From Oscillospiraceae bacterium (GTDB lineage Bacteria; Bacillota; Clostridia; Oscillospirales; Acutalibacteraceae): 61,166 nt of DNA. Every line of letters begins with the position of its first letter. Positions within the stretch are counted from its first letter, which is position 1. The stretch covers positions 1 through 61,166 of the forward strand of contig CADCLS010000013.1 of the NCBI GenBank assembly GCA_902802375.1, in the 5' to 3' direction. The notes beneath the pieces are model-generated. The model was given only the letters and a program-made list of their open reading frames with translations. It ran no database searches and was not told where the DNA came from. A program made the translations under genes and the position numbers. Below are positions 50,350 to 60,736 of the stretch, piece after piece.

Positions 50350-51330
50350 ATGTCGGATAATAAAAGACCTGAAAGTATGAAAAGGATAAATAGCCCAGAG
50401 CTTGCAAAGGCGTTTATAGCCGAGCAGGTGGAGGCGCTTAAAAAGCAGATAGGCGATAAAAAGGTTTTGCTCGCGCTCTCAGGCGGCGTGGATTCGTCGG
50501 TAGTGGCGGCGCTTCTTATTAAGGCTATCGGTAAAAACTTAGTTTGTGTTCATGTAAATCACGGACTCCTCAGAAAAGGCGAACCCGAGCAGGTAATAAA
50601 GGTTTTCCGCGATGAGCTTGGCGCTACACTTATATATGTTGACGCGGTTGACCGTTTTCTTGATAAGCTCGCAGGAGTTTCTGACCCTGAGACCAAAAGA
50701 AAGGTTATCGGCAAAGAGTTTATTGATGTGTTTGCAGAGGAAGCAAAGAAGCTTGAGGGTATCAAGTTTTTGGCGCAGGGCACTATTTACCCCGATATTT
50801 TGGAGAGTGACGGCATTAAAGCTCACCACAATGTAGGCGGCTTGCCTGAAGACCTTAACTTCGAGCTTGTCGAGCCGGTTAAATTCCTTTATAAGGATGA
50901 GGTTCGCGTTGTCGGCAAGCAGCTCGGTCTCCCCGATAATATGGTTTACCGTCAGCCGTTCCCCGGTCCGGGACTAGGCGTGCGCTGCGTAGGCGCTATT
51001 ACACGCGACCGCTTGGAGGCGGTGCGTGAGGCTGACGCTATTTTGCGCGAGGAATTTGCCGCCGCCGGTCTTGAGGGTAAGGTATGGCAGTATTTTACGG
51101 TGGTTCCCGATTTCAAATCAACCGGTATTAAAGACGGCAAGCGCACATTCGAGTGGCCGGTTATTTTGCGTGCCGTAAATTCGGTAGACGCGACTGCCGC
51201 CACAATAGAAGAAATACCATACGCGCTTCTTTATAAGATAAGAGATAGAATTTTAGCCGAAGTAAAGGGTGTAAACCGCGTGCTTTACGATATTTCACCC
51301 AAACCCGTGGCAACTATAGAGTACGAATAA
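50350..51330 (+). CDS. guaA: GMP synthase, ATP-pyrophosphatase subunit only
   Basis: 326 residues from the ATG at 50350 (GGAGG upstream). The PP-loop LSGGVDSSVVAALL is at 43-56, QGTIYPDILES and the PFPGPGLGVRC motif follow, and the C-terminus is the standard dimerisation domain ending PKPVATIEYE. The N-terminal glutaminase domain (~200 residues) of usual bacterial GuaA is absent, so ammonia must come from a separate subunit or free ammonia, as in archaeal split enzymes. Confidence 0.95.
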   Translation: MSDNKRPESMKRINSPELAKAFIAEQVEALKKQIGDKKVLLALSGGVDSSVVAALLIKAIGKNLVCVHVNHGLLRKGEPEQVIKVFRDELGATLIYVDAVDRFLDKLAGVSDPETKRKVIGKEFIDVFAEEAKKLEGIKFLAQGTIYPDILESDGIKAHHNVGGLPEDLNFELVEPVKFLYKDEVRVVGKQLGLPDNMVYRQPFPGPGLGVRCVGAITRDRLEAVREADAILREEFAAAGLEGKVWQYFTVVPDFKSTGIKDGKRTFEWPVILRAVNSVDATAATIEEIPYALLYKIRDRILAEVKGVNRVLYDISPKPVATIEYE

Positions 51331-51334
51331 ACCC

Positions 51335-51361
51335 GACGGCGCGAAAGCGCCGTCTTTTATT
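51335..51361 (+). terminator. Terminator of guaA
   Basis: Perfect 8-bp stem GACGGCGC / GCGCCGTC with a GAAA tetraloop, then TTTTATTTT. Confidence 0.92.
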
Positions 51362-51374
51362 TTCGGGAAATTAC

Positions 51375-51404
51375 TTGATTTACCTGATTTGACGGGTGTA
51401 TAAT
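51375..51404 (+). promoter_or_regulatory. Promoter of metF-metH operon
   Basis: TTGATT (51375-51380), 18 bp, perfect TATAAT (51399-51404), 30 bp before the metF ATG. No SAM riboswitch or T-box fits in the leader. Confidence 0.6.
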
Positions 51405-51433
51405 AATTTTAATAAGCGAAAAGGAAAAGAGAA

Positions 51434-52306
51434 ATGAAGATTGTTGATATTTTAAGGCAAAACAAGCTTTCGCTTTCGTTCGAGGTTTTTCCTCCTAAAA
51501 GCGAAACATCTTTTGAGAGCGTGAAGCACGCCACCGAAAAAATCGCCGAGTTGTATCCTGCTTTTATGAGCGTGACTTACGGTGCGGCAGGAGGAGCGAG
51601 CAGATACACTTTGGATATTGCCGAAAACATCAAAGAGCGCTTCGGCGTACCAACGCTTGCCCACCTCACCTGCGTTGCGGCGACAAAAGCGTCGGTGCGT
51701 GAAAAAATAGAAAAGATAAAGGCATACGGCATTAAAAATATTATGGTGCTTCGCGGCGATATTCCCGACAACGCCGAGGATAAACCCAAATGGGATTATA
51801 CTCACGCGTCAGATTTGATACGCGAGTTAAAGTCGGCAGACAGGGACTTTTGTATCGGTGGCGCGTGTTACCCTGAAGTACACCCCGAGAGCGCAAACCA
51901 AAAAGAGGATATAAGGCACCTTTTTGAAAAGGTGGACGCCGGTTGCGATTTTCTCACCACACAGATGTTTTTTGATAATAATCTGCTTTATAATTTCCTT
52001 TACAAAATTCGCGAAGCAGGCATTACCGTGCCGGTGATACCGGGCATTATGCCGATTACAAATGCAAATCAGGTCGAGCGTGCAATTAAGCTATCAGGTT
52101 CTTTTATGCCACAAAGATTTAAGAGTCTTGTGGATAAGTTCGGCTCTGACCCGGCAGCAATGCGCCAGGCAGGTATCGCCTATGCTACCGACCAGATAAT
52201 AGACCTGTATGCAAACGGCATTAACAATGTGCATGTATATTCAATGAACAAACCCGATATTGCCGCGGGTATTAAAGCAAATTTATCGGACATATTGGAA
52301 AAATAA
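51434..52306 (+). CDS. metF: Methylenetetrahydrofolate reductase MetF
   Basis: A 290-residue TIM-barrel flavoprotein that makes 5-methyl-THF. SFEVFPPKSE is at the start, MSVTYGAAGG near 40, 'NIMVLRGDIP' near 100 and 'DFLTTQMFFDN' near 175. It is followed 3 bp later by the MetH activation protein and then metH, giving a complete methyl transfer set. Confidence 0.96.
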   Translation: MKIVDILRQNKLSLSFEVFPPKSETSFESVKHATEKIAELYPAFMSVTYGAAGGASRYTLDIAENIKERFGVPTLAHLTCVAATKASVREKIEKIKAYGIKNIMVLRGDIPDNAEDKPKWDYTHASDLIRELKSADRDFCIGGACYPEVHPESANQKEDIRHLFEKVDAGCDFLTTQMFFDNNLLYNFLYKIREAGITVPVIPGIMPITNANQVERAIKLSGSFMPQRFKSLVDKFGSDPAAMRQAGIAYATDQIIDLYANGINNVHVYSMNKPDIAAGIKANLSDILEK

Positions 52307-52309
52307 ATT

Positions 52310-52963
52310 ATGACTTTTATTAAAGCTTACAGCGCACCTGAGCTGTCCCGAAAAGAAATTCTCCGCTATGCAGGATGTAAAAGCGAAACCGATTTGCCCG
52401 AGGGCTTTTTAGAGGCGTGCTTAAATGAGGCTTTGCCCGTTTTTTCTTATAAGGTTTGCTACTCGGTTTTCGATATGAAAGTCAAAGACGATGAGTGTGA
52501 TTTTTCCGCTTTTAAGGTGAAATCGAAAGACCTCGCAAAAAATCTTGGGAGCGCTAAAAACGCGGTCGTTTTCGCCGCAACCGTAGGTGTGGGTATTGAC
52601 CGACTTATATCGAAGTACGGCGAAATATCTCCCTCAAAAGCGGTTACTATCGCCGCAATCGGCGCCGAGAGGATAGAAAGTCTCTGCAATACATTTTGCG
52701 AAGATATAAAGCGCGAATATAAAACTGAATTAAAGCCGAGATTCAGCCCCGGTTACGGAGATTTGAGCCTTTCTGTCCAAAAAGATATATTTTCGGTGCT
52801 TAACTGCCAGAAGCATATCGGGCTGACACTTGTTGACAGTATGCTGATGTCGCCGACAAAATCGGTTACGGCGATAGCAGGATTTACAGAAAAGCCTCAG
52901 GGAAACACTAAAAAATGCGAGATATGCGAAAACAAAAATTGCTTATATAAAGGTGATATATGA
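52310..52963 (+). CDS. Methionine synthase activation domain protein (separate subunit)
   Basis: 217 residues matching the reactivation domain of cobalamin methionine synthase: RFSPGYGDLSL (equivalent to the RxSxGYxx motif) and 'IGLTLVDSMLMSPTKSVTAI'. A C-terminal CEICENKNCLYK adds a cysteine cluster CxxCxxxxC, which may bind metal. In E. coli this domain is the end of MetH; here it is its own gene, between metF and metH, and overlaps metH by 4 bp. Rearms oxidised cobalamin using SAM. Confidence 0.92.
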   Translation: MTFIKAYSAPELSRKEILRYAGCKSETDLPEGFLEACLNEALPVFSYKVCYSVFDMKVKDDECDFSAFKVKSKDLAKNLGSAKNAVVFAATVGVGIDRLISKYGEISPSKAVTIAAIGAERIESLCNTFCEDIKREYKTELKPRFSPGYGDLSLSVQKDIFSVLNCQKHIGLTLVDSMLMSPTKSVTAIAGFTEKPQGNTKKCEICENKNCLYKGDI

Positions 52964-55362
52964 ACTTTTGTGATTTTTTAAGGGACAATATAGTTTGCTT
53001 TGACGGCGGCACAGGAACGCTGTTACAGGAAAAGGGGCTGGCTCCCGGTGAGCTGCCTGAGCTTTGGAATATTACTCACGCCGATATTATAACCGGTATA
53101 CACAAAGCATATTTTGATGCCGGAAGCAATGTTGTATGCACTAATACATTCGGTGCAAACACATTGAAATTTTCCGACGGTCAGCTCGACAAAATAATAA
53201 ATGCGGCGATAGAAAACGCAAAGTCCGCCGCAAAAGAAAGCAAGGCAGACGGTGAGAAGTTTATAGCCCTTGATATAGGTCCTTCGGGCAAGCTTTTGAA
53301 ACCGCTTGGCGACCTTGATTTTGAGGATGCGGTGTCGGTATACGCCAAAACCGTAAAACTCGGTGTAAAATACGGTGCCGACCTTATTTTAATTGAGACT
53401 ATGAACGATAGCTATGAGACAAAAGCGGCACTGCTTGCGGCAAAGGAAAACAGTGATTTGCCCGTAATTGTCTCTAACGCTTACGGGGAGGACGGCAAGC
53501 TTCTTACCGGCGCTGAGCCTCAAGCAATGGTGGCGCTTCTTGAGGGTATGGGAGTGACTGCGCTCGGCGCCAACTGCTCGGCAGGACCCGGGCAATTATC
53601 CCCTATAATAGAGGAAATACTAAATATCGCAAGCGTTCCGGTGATACTTAAGCCTAATGCGGGACTGCCGAAATCCGTCGGGGGAAAAACGGTTTATGAT
53701 GTTACGCCCGATGATTTTGCAAGCGAAATATCGGCGCTTATAAAAAAAGGCGTCAGAATTGCAGGGGGTTGTTGCGGCACAACGCCCGAGTATATTAAAG
53801 CGCTCAAAAAAGAAATAGAAAAGCTTTCACCTGTACATATAGAAAAAAAGAGCATAACAATGGTTTCGTCTTATGCGAAAACAGTGAAATTCTCAAGCGA
53901 GCCTATACTTATAGGCGAGCGTATAAACCCGACCGGTAAAAAGCGGTTCAAAGAGGCGCTTAAAGCAAACGATATAAACTATATTCTCCGCGAGGGTATC
54001 GGTCAAAAAGAAAAGGGCGCGCATATACTCGATGTAAATGTAGGGCTTCCGGAAATCGATGAGGTTTTAACCCTTAAAAACGCCGTTAGCGCTTTGCAGG
54101 CGGTAGTGGATTTACCGCTTCAGATTGATACCTCAAATATATCCGCTATGGAAAGCGCGCTTCGGATTTATAACGGAAAAGCGCTTATAAATTCAGTAAA
54201 CGGCAAAAAGGAGAGTACGGCTTCGGTTTTCCCGCTTGTGAAGAAATACGGCGGTGCCGTTGTGGCGCTTACCCTTGACGAAAGCGGCATTCCCGAAACG
54301 GCATCGGGTCGCGTTAAAATTGCAAAGAAAATACTCGCCGAGGCTGAAAAATACGGCATAGATAAAAAGGATATTATATTTGATACGCTGGCGCTTACAG
54401 TCAGCGCGGATAAAGACGCCGCAAAGGTAACGCTTGAAGCGGCAAAGATTATAAAAGAAGAGCTTGGTTGCAACACTTCGCTCGGTATTTCTAATGTCTC
54501 TTTCGGTCTGCCTTCGAGGGAAGCTGTAAACAGTCTCTTTTTCGCGTTAGCGCTTGAAAACGGACTTACGGCTGCAATTATAAACCCTTATTCCGCCGAG
54601 ATGATGAAAACATATTACACTTACAGGGCGCTTAAAGGGCTTGACGAAAACTTTGAAGAATATATCGCCGCGGCAGAAAACTTCGGCGATGTAAAAGGTC
54701 AGGTGTTGCAGGACGGCAAAGATGTATCTAATCTTAAAGAGGCTGTAATAAAGGGACTTTCCGGTGAGTCCGGAGGATACACAAAAGAGCTTATTAAAAC
54801 TATGTCGCCGCTTGATATAGTAAACAAAGAAATTATACCGGCATTAAACAAAGTGGGTGAAGATTTTGAGGCAAAAAGAGTATATCTGCCTCAGCTTCTA
54901 ATGAGCGCGGAGGCGGCAAAGGCGGCGTTTGAGGTTATAAAAACCGCAGTGGCAGACACGCAAAGCCACAAAACTAAAGAAACCTTTATAATTGCAACGG
55001 TAAAAGGCGATATTCACGATATCGGCAAAAATATAGTAAAGCTTTTGCTTGAAAACTACGGATTTAATGTTGTTGACCTTGGCAAAGATGTACTGCCCCA
55101 AGTGATAGTGGAAAAGACAATAGAGCTTCACGCTCCGTTTGTGGGGTTAAGCGCTCTTATGACTACCACTGTTGAGGCTATGGAGGAAACCATAAGGCTT
55201 TTAAGAAAATCGGCGCCGTGGTGCAAAATAGTTGTAGGCGGCGCGGTGCTTACAAAGGACTATGCCGAGAAAATCGGCGCGGATAAATATGCAAAGGACG
55301 CTATGGAAGCGGTACGCTTTGCGCAGAGTGAAAAGGGGAGAAAATGCAAAAATATAATATAA
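52960..55362 (+). CDS. metH: Cobalamin-dependent methionine synthase MetH without activation domain
   Basis: 800 residues. The homocysteine domain spans 1-290, with [12 protein letters not shown] and the zinc cysteines in AGGCCGTTP near 270. The pterin-binding domain spans about 310-570 ([17 protein letters not shown]). The B12 cap and binding domain spans 590-795, with [11 protein letters not shown] near 682 for the cobalt-ligating histidine. The activation domain is supplied by the gene before it. The end overlaps the copper ATPase start by 19 bp. Confidence 0.96.
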   Translation: MNFCDFLRDNIVCFDGGTGTLLQEKGLAPGELPELWNITHADIITGIHKAYFDAGSNVVCTNTFGANTLKFSDGQLDKIINAAIENAKSAAKESKADGEKFIALDIGPSGKLLKPLGDLDFEDAVSVYAKTVKLGVKYGADLILIETMNDSYETKAALLAAKENSDLPVIVSNAYGEDGKLLTGAEPQAMVALLEGMGVTALGANCSAGPGQLSPIIEEILNIASVPVILKPNAGLPKSVGGKTVYDVTPDDFASEISALIKKGVRIAGGCCGTTPEYIKALKKEIEKLSPVHIEKKSITMVSSYAKTVKFSSEPILIGERINPTGKKRFKEALKANDINYILREGIGQKEKGAHILDVNVGLPEIDEVLTLKNAVSALQAVVDLPLQIDTSNISAMESALRIYNGKALINSVNGKKESTASVFPLVKKYGGAVVALTLDESGIPETASGRVKIAKKILAEAEKYGIDKKDIIFDTLALTVSADKDAAKVTLEAAKIIKEELGCNTSLGISNVSFGLPSREAVNSLFFALALENGLTAAIINPYSAEMMKTYYTYRALKGLDENFEEYIAAAENFGDVKGQVLQDGKDVSNLKEAVIKGLSGESGGYTKELIKTMSPLDIVNKEIIPALNKVGEDFEAKRVYLPQLLMSAEAAKAAFEVIKTAVADTQSHKTKETFIIATVKGDIHDIGKNIVKLLLENYGFNVVDLGKDVLPQVIVEKTIELHAPFVGLSALMTTTVEAMEETIRLLRKSAPWCKIVVGGAVLTKDYAEKIGADKYAKDAMEAVRFAQSEKGRKCKNII

Positions 55363-57776
55363 CAGGTATGAGCTGTGCGGCGTGCAGCGCGAGAGTGGGG
55401 AAAGCAGTCAGCTCGGTTGAGGGCGTAGAAAACTGCCAGGTAAACCTGCTTACAAACTCTATGACCGTTGAAGGTACGGCAAGCGAGGAAAGCATAATTG
55501 CCGCAGTGAGTGCGGCAGGGTACGGCGCGTCGCCACAAGGCAAAAAGAAAAAAAGAGAAGAAAAGTCTATTTCTGACGGCTCAAGAAAACTCAGACTGAG
55601 GTTTATCTGGTCGCTTCTTATTCTGGCAGTTCTTATGTATATATCAATGGGTCACGAGATGTTCAACCTGCCCGTCCCTGTTTTCCTCAAATCAAACCGC
55701 GCGGTTACAGGGCTTACCGAATTACTGCTGAGTTTAGCGGTAATGATAATAAACGGCAGATTTTTTATAAACGGTGTAAAGGGTATAACACATCGGTCTC
55801 CCAATATGGATACGCTCGTTTCCCTCGGTTCGTTTTCGTCCTTTGCGTACAGTACGGCGGTGCTTTATAAAACCATACTGTCGCCCGAATATAAAGGCGC
55901 ATATTTCTTTGAGTCGGCGGCTATGATTGTAACTCTCATTACTCTCGGCAAAATGCTTGAGTCGAGGGCAAAAGGAAAAACGGTTGAGGCTCTCGAAAAG
56001 CTTTCCCGGCTCGCGCCGGATACCGCAAATATTATTGTTGACGGCAATGAGCAGACCGTGCCGATAGAAAGTATTAAAATCGGTGATATAATAGTCGCGC
56101 GCCCGGGTGAGAGAATAGCGGTTGACGGAGTGGTAGTAAGCGGAAATTCCTCTGTGGACGAGGCTATGCTAACAGGCGAGAGCATACCGGCTCAAAAGCA
56201 AGAGGGTGACAATGTCTTTTCAGGCACTGTAAATCTCACGGGATATATTGAATTTAAGGCTACCGCAGTAGGGGAAGATACAACACTTTCGGAAATCATA
56301 AAAACCGTATCGGAAGCGGCGGCAAGCAAAGCGCCAATAGCGGCGCTGGCAGATAAGGTTGCAGGCGTATTCGTGCCGGCGGTGCTTATTATTGCGTTGA
56401 TAACGGCGGTCATATGGATAATTACAGGCGCCGATATTCCGGTTATATTAACCCACGCCGTAAGCGTGCTGGTTATTAGCTGTCCCTGTGCTTTAGGGCT
56501 TGCAACACCTGTCGCGGTTATGGTATCCTCCGGAGTGGGCGCAAAGCACGGAATTCTTTTCAAAAACGCTGAAGCTATCGAAAATGCCGGCAAGGCGGAT
56601 ATTATAGTTCTCGATAAAACGGGAACAGTAACCGAGGGCAAGCCTTATGTTACGGATGTTATACCGCTTGGGCAAACAGAAGAAGAGCTTATGAGCATAG
56701 CGCTTTCCTTAGAGGAAAAAAGCGAACATCCGCTTTCTCTCGCGGTAGTGGAATACTGCAGGGAAAACAATATAACCCCCGGAAAAACCGAAAATTTTAC
56801 TTCTGTTTCAGGCTCAGGGTTAAAAAGCGAATATAACGGCGAAAAAGTGCTTGTGGGAAGCGCGAAATTTATATCTGATAATGTGAAGTTAAATAAAGAT
56901 ATAACAGATATTTGCAATAGATTTTCAGAATCGGGTAAAACGCCGATATTGGTGTCGCTCGCAGATGAGGTTATAGGAATTATTGCAGTGTCCGACAGAA
57001 TAAAACACGAAGCGAAAGATAGTATAAAGGCGCTTAAAAGTATGGGCAAGCGGGTGTTAATGCTTACGGGCGATAATTCGCGTACCGCCCGGGCGGTGGC
57101 AGACGCCGTTGGCATAGATGAGTTTTCCGCCGAGCTTAAACCCGACGGTAAACACCAAATAATAAAAGACCTTATGAAAAACAGTAAGGTTTTAATGGTA
57201 GGCGACGGCATTAACGACGCGCCGGCACTAACCCGTGCCGACGTCGGCGTGGCTATCGGTGCCGGTACCGATATTGCGATAGATTCGGCTGATATTGTGC
57301 TTATAAAAAGCAGTCTTGCTGATTTGGTATCGGCGGTTACTTTAAGTAAAACCGCATACAGAAACATTAAAGAAAATCTCTTTTGGGCATTTTTCTATAA
57401 TGTGGTATGTATTCCACTCGCCGCAGGCGCACTTTCGCCTTTCGGCATACAGCTTAACCCTATGATAGCCGCCGCGGCTATGAGCTTGTCGAGTGTATGT
57501 GTGGTTACCAACGCATTAAGACTTAATCTTTTTAAGCCGTTTACAATAAAGAAAGAGGAGAAAAGCAAAATGAAAACAATAAAAATCGAGGGCATTATGT
57601 GTTCTCACTGCGAAGCAAGAATTAAATCCGCACTAATGGGTGTTGAAGGCGTAACAAACGCCGAAGTAAGCCATAAAACGGGGCATGCGGAAGTTGAGCT
57701 TTCAAAAGAGGTTGAAGACGGTGCGCTTAAAACGGCTGTCGAAAATGCAGGGTATAAAGTAATAGAAATCAAATAA
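55344..57776 (+). CDS. copA: Copper-exporting P-type ATPase with C-terminal CopZ-like HMA domain
   Basis: 810 residues. N-terminal HMA domain with GMSCAAC, eight membrane helices, TGES near 278, the copper-path CPC near 380, DKTGT near 423, SEHP near 459 and GDGINDAP near 624: a Cu(I) exporter. From residue 743 a second HMA domain ([20 protein letters not shown]) follows a short linker. HMA domains usually lie only at the N-terminus, so this looks like a fusion with copZ. It begins inside the end of metH. Confidence 0.95.
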   Translation: MQKYNITGMSCAACSARVGKAVSSVEGVENCQVNLLTNSMTVEGTASEESIIAAVSAAGYGASPQGKKKKREEKSISDGSRKLRLRFIWSLLILAVLMYISMGHEMFNLPVPVFLKSNRAVTGLTELLLSLAVMIINGRFFINGVKGITHRSPNMDTLVSLGSFSSFAYSTAVLYKTILSPEYKGAYFFESAAMIVTLITLGKMLESRAKGKTVEALEKLSRLAPDTANIIVDGNEQTVPIESIKIGDIIVARPGERIAVDGVVVSGNSSVDEAMLTGESIPAQKQEGDNVFSGTVNLTGYIEFKATAVGEDTTLSEIIKTVSEAAASKAPIAALADKVAGVFVPAVLIIALITAVIWIITGADIPVILTHAVSVLVISCPCALGLATPVAVMVSSGVGAKHGILFKNAEAIENAGKADIIVLDKTGTVTEGKPYVTDVIPLGQTEEELMSIALSLEEKSEHPLSLAVVEYCRENNITPGKTENFTSVSGSGLKSEYNGEKVLVGSAKFISDNVKLNKDITDICNRFSESGKTPILVSLADEVIGIIAVSDRIKHEAKDSIKALKSMGKRVLMLTGDNSRTARAVADAVGIDEFSAELKPDGKHQIIKDLMKNSKVLMVGDGINDAPALTRADVGVAIGAGTDIAIDSADIVLIKSSLADLVSAVTLSKTAYRNIKENLFWAFFYNVVCIPLAAGALSPFGIQLNPMIAAAAMSLSSVCVVTNALRLNLFKPFTIKKEEKSKMKTIKIEGIMCSHCEARIKSALMGVEGVTNAEVSHKTGHAEVELSKEVEDGALKTAVENAGYKVIEIK
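57555..57776 (+). other. Possible internal start for a free CopZ-like chaperone
   Basis: Within copA, GAGGAG (57555-57560) lies 9 nt before an ATG at 57570 that opens, in the copA frame, a complete 68-residue HMA protein ([17 protein letters not shown]..). It is as good a ribosome-binding site as any in the window. A separate chaperone could be made from the same message; this is inference. Confidence 0.45.
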
Positions 57777-57781
57777 AAAAG

Positions 57782-57803
57782 GGACGATGTGAAAACATCG
57801 TCC
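57782..57803. terminator. Terminator between copA and the ABC exporter gene
   Basis: Perfect 9-bp stem GGACGATGT / ACATCGTCC with a GAAA loop. A-run on the left gives a U-run on the minus strand, ending the ABC exporter operon; T-rich sequence follows on the right as well. Confidence 0.85.
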
Positions 57804-57810
57804 ATTTACT

Positions 57811-59550
57811 TTATATATCTTCAAAATAATCGTTGTTGTTAAATTGTAGGCTGTAAAGATTTTTGTATATGCCGTCTTTTTTAATCAGTTCTTCGTGTGT
57901 GCCGCGCTCTGAGACCTCGCCGTTTGTTATAACGGCTATTTCATCAACCGAGCGAATAGTGGAAAGCCGGTGGGCGACGACCAGCGTTGTCCGCCCTACG
58001 CAAAGCTCATCAAGAGACTTTTGAATAAGCACTTCGGTTGTATTGTCAAGCGCGCTTGTCGCCTCGTCTAAAATAAGAATTGCAGGGTCTTTTAGGAACA
58101 CTCGTGCGATACTGAGCCTCTGCTTTTGTCCGCCTGAAAGGCGTACGCCGCGTTCGCCTATTTCGGTATCGTATCCGTTTTCGAGGCTCATTACAAAATC
58201 GTGAATATTTGCGCGCTTAGCCGCAAGGATTACTTCTTCGTCGGTAGCGTCCGGCTTGCCGTAAAGTATATTTTCCTTAATTGTGCCTACAAACAAGAAC
58301 ACATCCTGTTGTACTATACCTATGTTTTTTCTTACAGAGTCAAGCGTTAGGCGGCGTATGTCCTTGCCGTCTATAAATATATCTCCGCTGTTTTCAGAGA
58401 GCTTATAGAAATTGGGAAGCAGGTGGCAAATGGTGGTCTTGCCGCCGCCTGAGGGCCCTACGAGCGCAAGCTTTTTGCCGGCTTCTATTTTCAGATTTAT
58501 GTTATGTAGGACTTCCTTTGTACCGCCGTATGAGAAAGATACATTCCTAAACTCAATTTCGCCTTTCGTGTTTTTAAGTTCTTCAGCGCCCTGTTCGTCC
58601 GTTTCGGGTTTTTCGTCCATAATTTCCACAAACCGCCCAAAACCGCTGACGCCGTTCTGAAACTGCTCCATAAAGCCGATAAGTGTGTTTACAGGACTCA
58701 AAAACAGGTTTACCGATACTATAAATGTGGAATAGTCACCGAATGATATTCTGCCCGAATACAAAAACATTCCGCCGGCAATAAGAATAAAAACATTGAA
58801 AATATCGGTGATAAAAGAGGTTGACGAATGGAATTTTCCCATAGCCTTGTAAGCGTCCTTCGAAGAGGAGACAAACTGATTGTCACCGAGAGCAAATTTT
58901 TCTTCCTCCGTCTGTGAGTTAGTATACGCTTTAGTCACCCTGATGCCCGTAATACTGCTCTCGACTGCGGCGTTTATTATAGCGTTGCTTTTTCTGCGTT
59001 CCTTAAAGGCCGTACGCATAGCTTTGCGGTAGTGCCGCGATACGAAAATGAGTATCGGCACGCAGGCAAAGATTATGAGGGTCAAAATCCAGTCAATAGT
59101 CATTAGATAAATAAACGATAGAATTATCATAATCGAGCTTATAAGAATGTTTTCGGGGCCGTGGTGCGCCAGCTCGCAAATTTCAAAAAGGTCGCTGGTA
59201 ATACGCGTCATTATTTGCCCGGTTTCATTGTTGTCATAAAAAGCATACGGCAGTTTCTCTAGGTGGGAAAAAAGGTCTCTCCTCATTCTTGACTGCATTT
59301 TTACCCCTATCATATGCCCGTAATACTGAACAAAGTATTGCAAGAACATTCTAAAAACATAAAGAAGCAATACAATGATGCCTGAAATGATTATAGCTTG
59401 GTACATTTTGTTCGGTATAAAATCGTTGAGCATTTTGTTGGTTACAATCGGGTATACCATACCGAGCAATGATATTAAAAGGGATGCCAGCATATCAAGG
59501 GCGAGCATTTTCTTATGCGGTTTATAATAACTTATAAATCTTTTTAGCAT
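57811..59550 (-). CDS. ABC exporter, fused permease and ATPase
   Basis: A 579-residue half-transporter: six membrane helices in the first ~300 residues, then the ATPase with GPSGGGKTT, LSGGQKQRLSIARVFL and ILILDEATSALD. The family (BmrA/LmrA/MsbA-like) exports drugs or lipids as a homodimer. It follows the PAP2 gene by 4 bp. Substrate unknown. Confidence 0.93.
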   Translation of the reverse strand: MLKRFISYYKPHKKMLALDMLASLLISLLGMVYPIVTNKMLNDFIPNKMYQAIIISGIIVLLLYVFRMFLQYFVQYYGHMIGVKMQSRMRRDLFSHLEKLPYAFYDNNETGQIMTRITSDLFEICELAHHGPENILISSIMIILSFIYLMTIDWILTLIIFACVPILIFVSRHYRKAMRTAFKERRKSNAIINAAVESSITGIRVTKAYTNSQTEEEKFALGDNQFVSSSKDAYKAMGKFHSSTSFITDIFNVFILIAGGMFLYSGRISFGDYSTFIVSVNLFLSPVNTLIGFMEQFQNGVSGFGRFVEIMDEKPETDEQGAEELKNTKGEIEFRNVSFSYGGTKEVLHNINLKIEAGKKLALVGPSGGGKTTICHLLPNFYKLSENSGDIFIDGKDIRRLTLDSVRKNIGIVQQDVFLFVGTIKENILYGKPDATDEEVILAAKRANIHDFVMSLENGYDTEIGERGVRLSGGQKQRLSIARVFLKDPAILILDEATSALDNTTEVLIQKSLDELCVGRTTLVVAHRLSTIRSVDEIAVITNGEVSERGTHEELIKKDGIYKNLYSLQFNNNDYFEDI

Positions 59551-59554
59551 ATTT

Positions 59555-60178
59555 TCACCTTAACCCAATAAGTCTTGCAATCAGCAAACCTGCCTCGAAT
59601 ATGATAATACCGGCAGGTATATCAACAAACATATGTTGCTTTACAAAAAGTACGGAAAAAAACACCAAAACCGAAAATACCGCGTTTGATACTTTAAGAC
59701 CGAAATGTACTTTTTTTGAAGCAAAAACCATACGCAAACAACACCAGCTATGTAGGCAGTGAAGCGACGGAAAAATATTCATAGGCGGAGTATCCGCCGA
59801 AAAAATAAATTTACCTATAAACTCTGTGAGTGCGCCACCGCCTGAGAATTCCGGACGGCCTATCATAACCGTAGGAATGACAAAAAACACTATACCTGAG
59901 AGAATGTTTGCAAAAGTAGCGCCCATACTGTAATATACCGATTTTTCACGGTCAATAATCATTATCCCGATAAGACAAACGGCCCACTGAACAAATGCCA
60001 AAACATATATGTATATAAACTGAGGAACAAACGGAACGGCTTTATCTACCGCCGAGGTCATATCATACATATGTCCGCCGATAAAAAATCTTGTAAGGAA
60101 CGACGAAATAAGATTTGACGCCAAAACCAAAAACGGCGGAACAAACGGATATTTAATTAAAATGTTCTTTAGCTTCAA
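59555..60178 (-). CDS. PAP2 superfamily membrane phosphatase
   Basis: 207 residues with about six membrane helices. PAP2 motifs: IFPSLHCLHSW (PSxH) and 'VKQHMFVDIPAG' (HxxxD). Likely acts on a lipid phosphate such as undecaprenyl pyrophosphate or phosphatidic acid at the outer face. The first PAP2 motif (KxxxxxxRP) is reduced to 'MIGRPEF'. Co-transcribed with the ABC exporter, possibly a lipid or cell-wall related pair. Confidence 0.82.
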   Translation of the reverse strand: MKLKNILIKYPFVPPFLVLASNLISSFLTRFFIGGHMYDMTSAVDKAVPFVPQFIYIYVLAFVQWAVCLIGIMIIDREKSVYYSMGATFANILSGIVFFVIPTVMIGRPEFSGGGALTEFIGKFIFSADTPPMNIFPSLHCLHSWCCLRMVFASKKVHFGLKVSNAVFSVLVFFSVLFVKQHMFVDIPAGIIIFEAGLLIARLIGLR

Positions 60179-60230
60179 GTTTGCACCTGCTTTCTTTAGC
60201 CTTTATTCTATCATATATTATTGTTAAAGT

Positions 60231-60668
60231 CTATATTGGCTTTGCCATAAAAAGCCCGTGGCGGTTGCAGTAGGCATATATTTTTTCTTGACAGCTTTTT
60301 TTGAATCTCGCCTCGTTATTCCCCTCAGGGTAAAGCTTTATAAGATTTATACCGCAACAGCTTATAACCGCCTCTCCGATTGAAAAAATAACATTACCGC
60401 AAATAGGGCAAATATAGAATCTGCCTTTTAACATGTTGGCAGATTGATTGTGATTGCTTATATCCTTGCCGGACAGCAGTTCAATCACCGAAATATCAAG
60501 CGCATTAGAAAGTGGTTCAAGCAGGCTTATATCGGGAAAGCCATTGCCTGTTTCCCATTTTGAAACTGCTTTACTGCTAACACATAGCTTATTTGCAAGC
60601 TCTTCTTGAGTCATCTTCTTGTTTTCGCGGAGCCTTTTTATTACAGCTCCTGTAACATATTTATCCAT
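60231..60668 (-). CDS. XRE family regulator with C-terminal cysteine motif
   Basis: 145 residues from the ATG at 60668 (GGGAGGCG upstream; an ATG at 60716 is less likely). HTH_3 domain at about 1-65 (MTQEELANKLCVSSKAVSKWETG), then a zinc-ribbon-like part with CPICGN and CCGINL (about 84-105). Such XRE proteins often control a neighbouring transporter; the PAP2 and ABC genes lie downstream on the same strand. Target unknown. Confidence 0.88.
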   Translation of the reverse strand: MDKYVTGAVIKRLRENKKMTQEELANKLCVSSKAVSKWETGNGFPDISLLEPLSNALDISVIELLSGKDISNHNQSANMLKGRFYICPICGNVIFSIGEAVISCCGINLIKLYPEGNNEARFKKSCQEKIYAYCNRHGLFMAKPI

Positions 60669-60712
60669 AAAAACGCCTCCCATACCAATTATTCTATATA
60701 AAAAACAAAAAA

Positions 60713-60736
60713 GCAACCCACGCTTCGTGGAGTTGC
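60713..60736 (-). terminator. Minus-strand intrinsic terminator upstream of the XRE gene
   Basis: A 10-bp stem with one bulge (60713-60722 with 60726-60736) and, on the minus strand, a run of Ts (about 60698-60712). It would end transcripts coming from the right. Between it and the Hsp20 terminator only a 27-codon open frame (VKIGEIIVLF.. ending PLEDD, stop near 60747) is seen on the minus strand, without a good ribosome-binding site. Confidence 0.75.

Noticed and set aside
51361-51433. SAM riboswitch or T-box before metF
   Set aside because: The leader from the predicted start is only about 25 nt, too short for either.
52129-52137. Perfect DnaA box TGTGGATAA
   Set aside because: It is a single copy inside metF, 37 kb from dnaA, with no cluster around it; one chance match is expected in a window this size.
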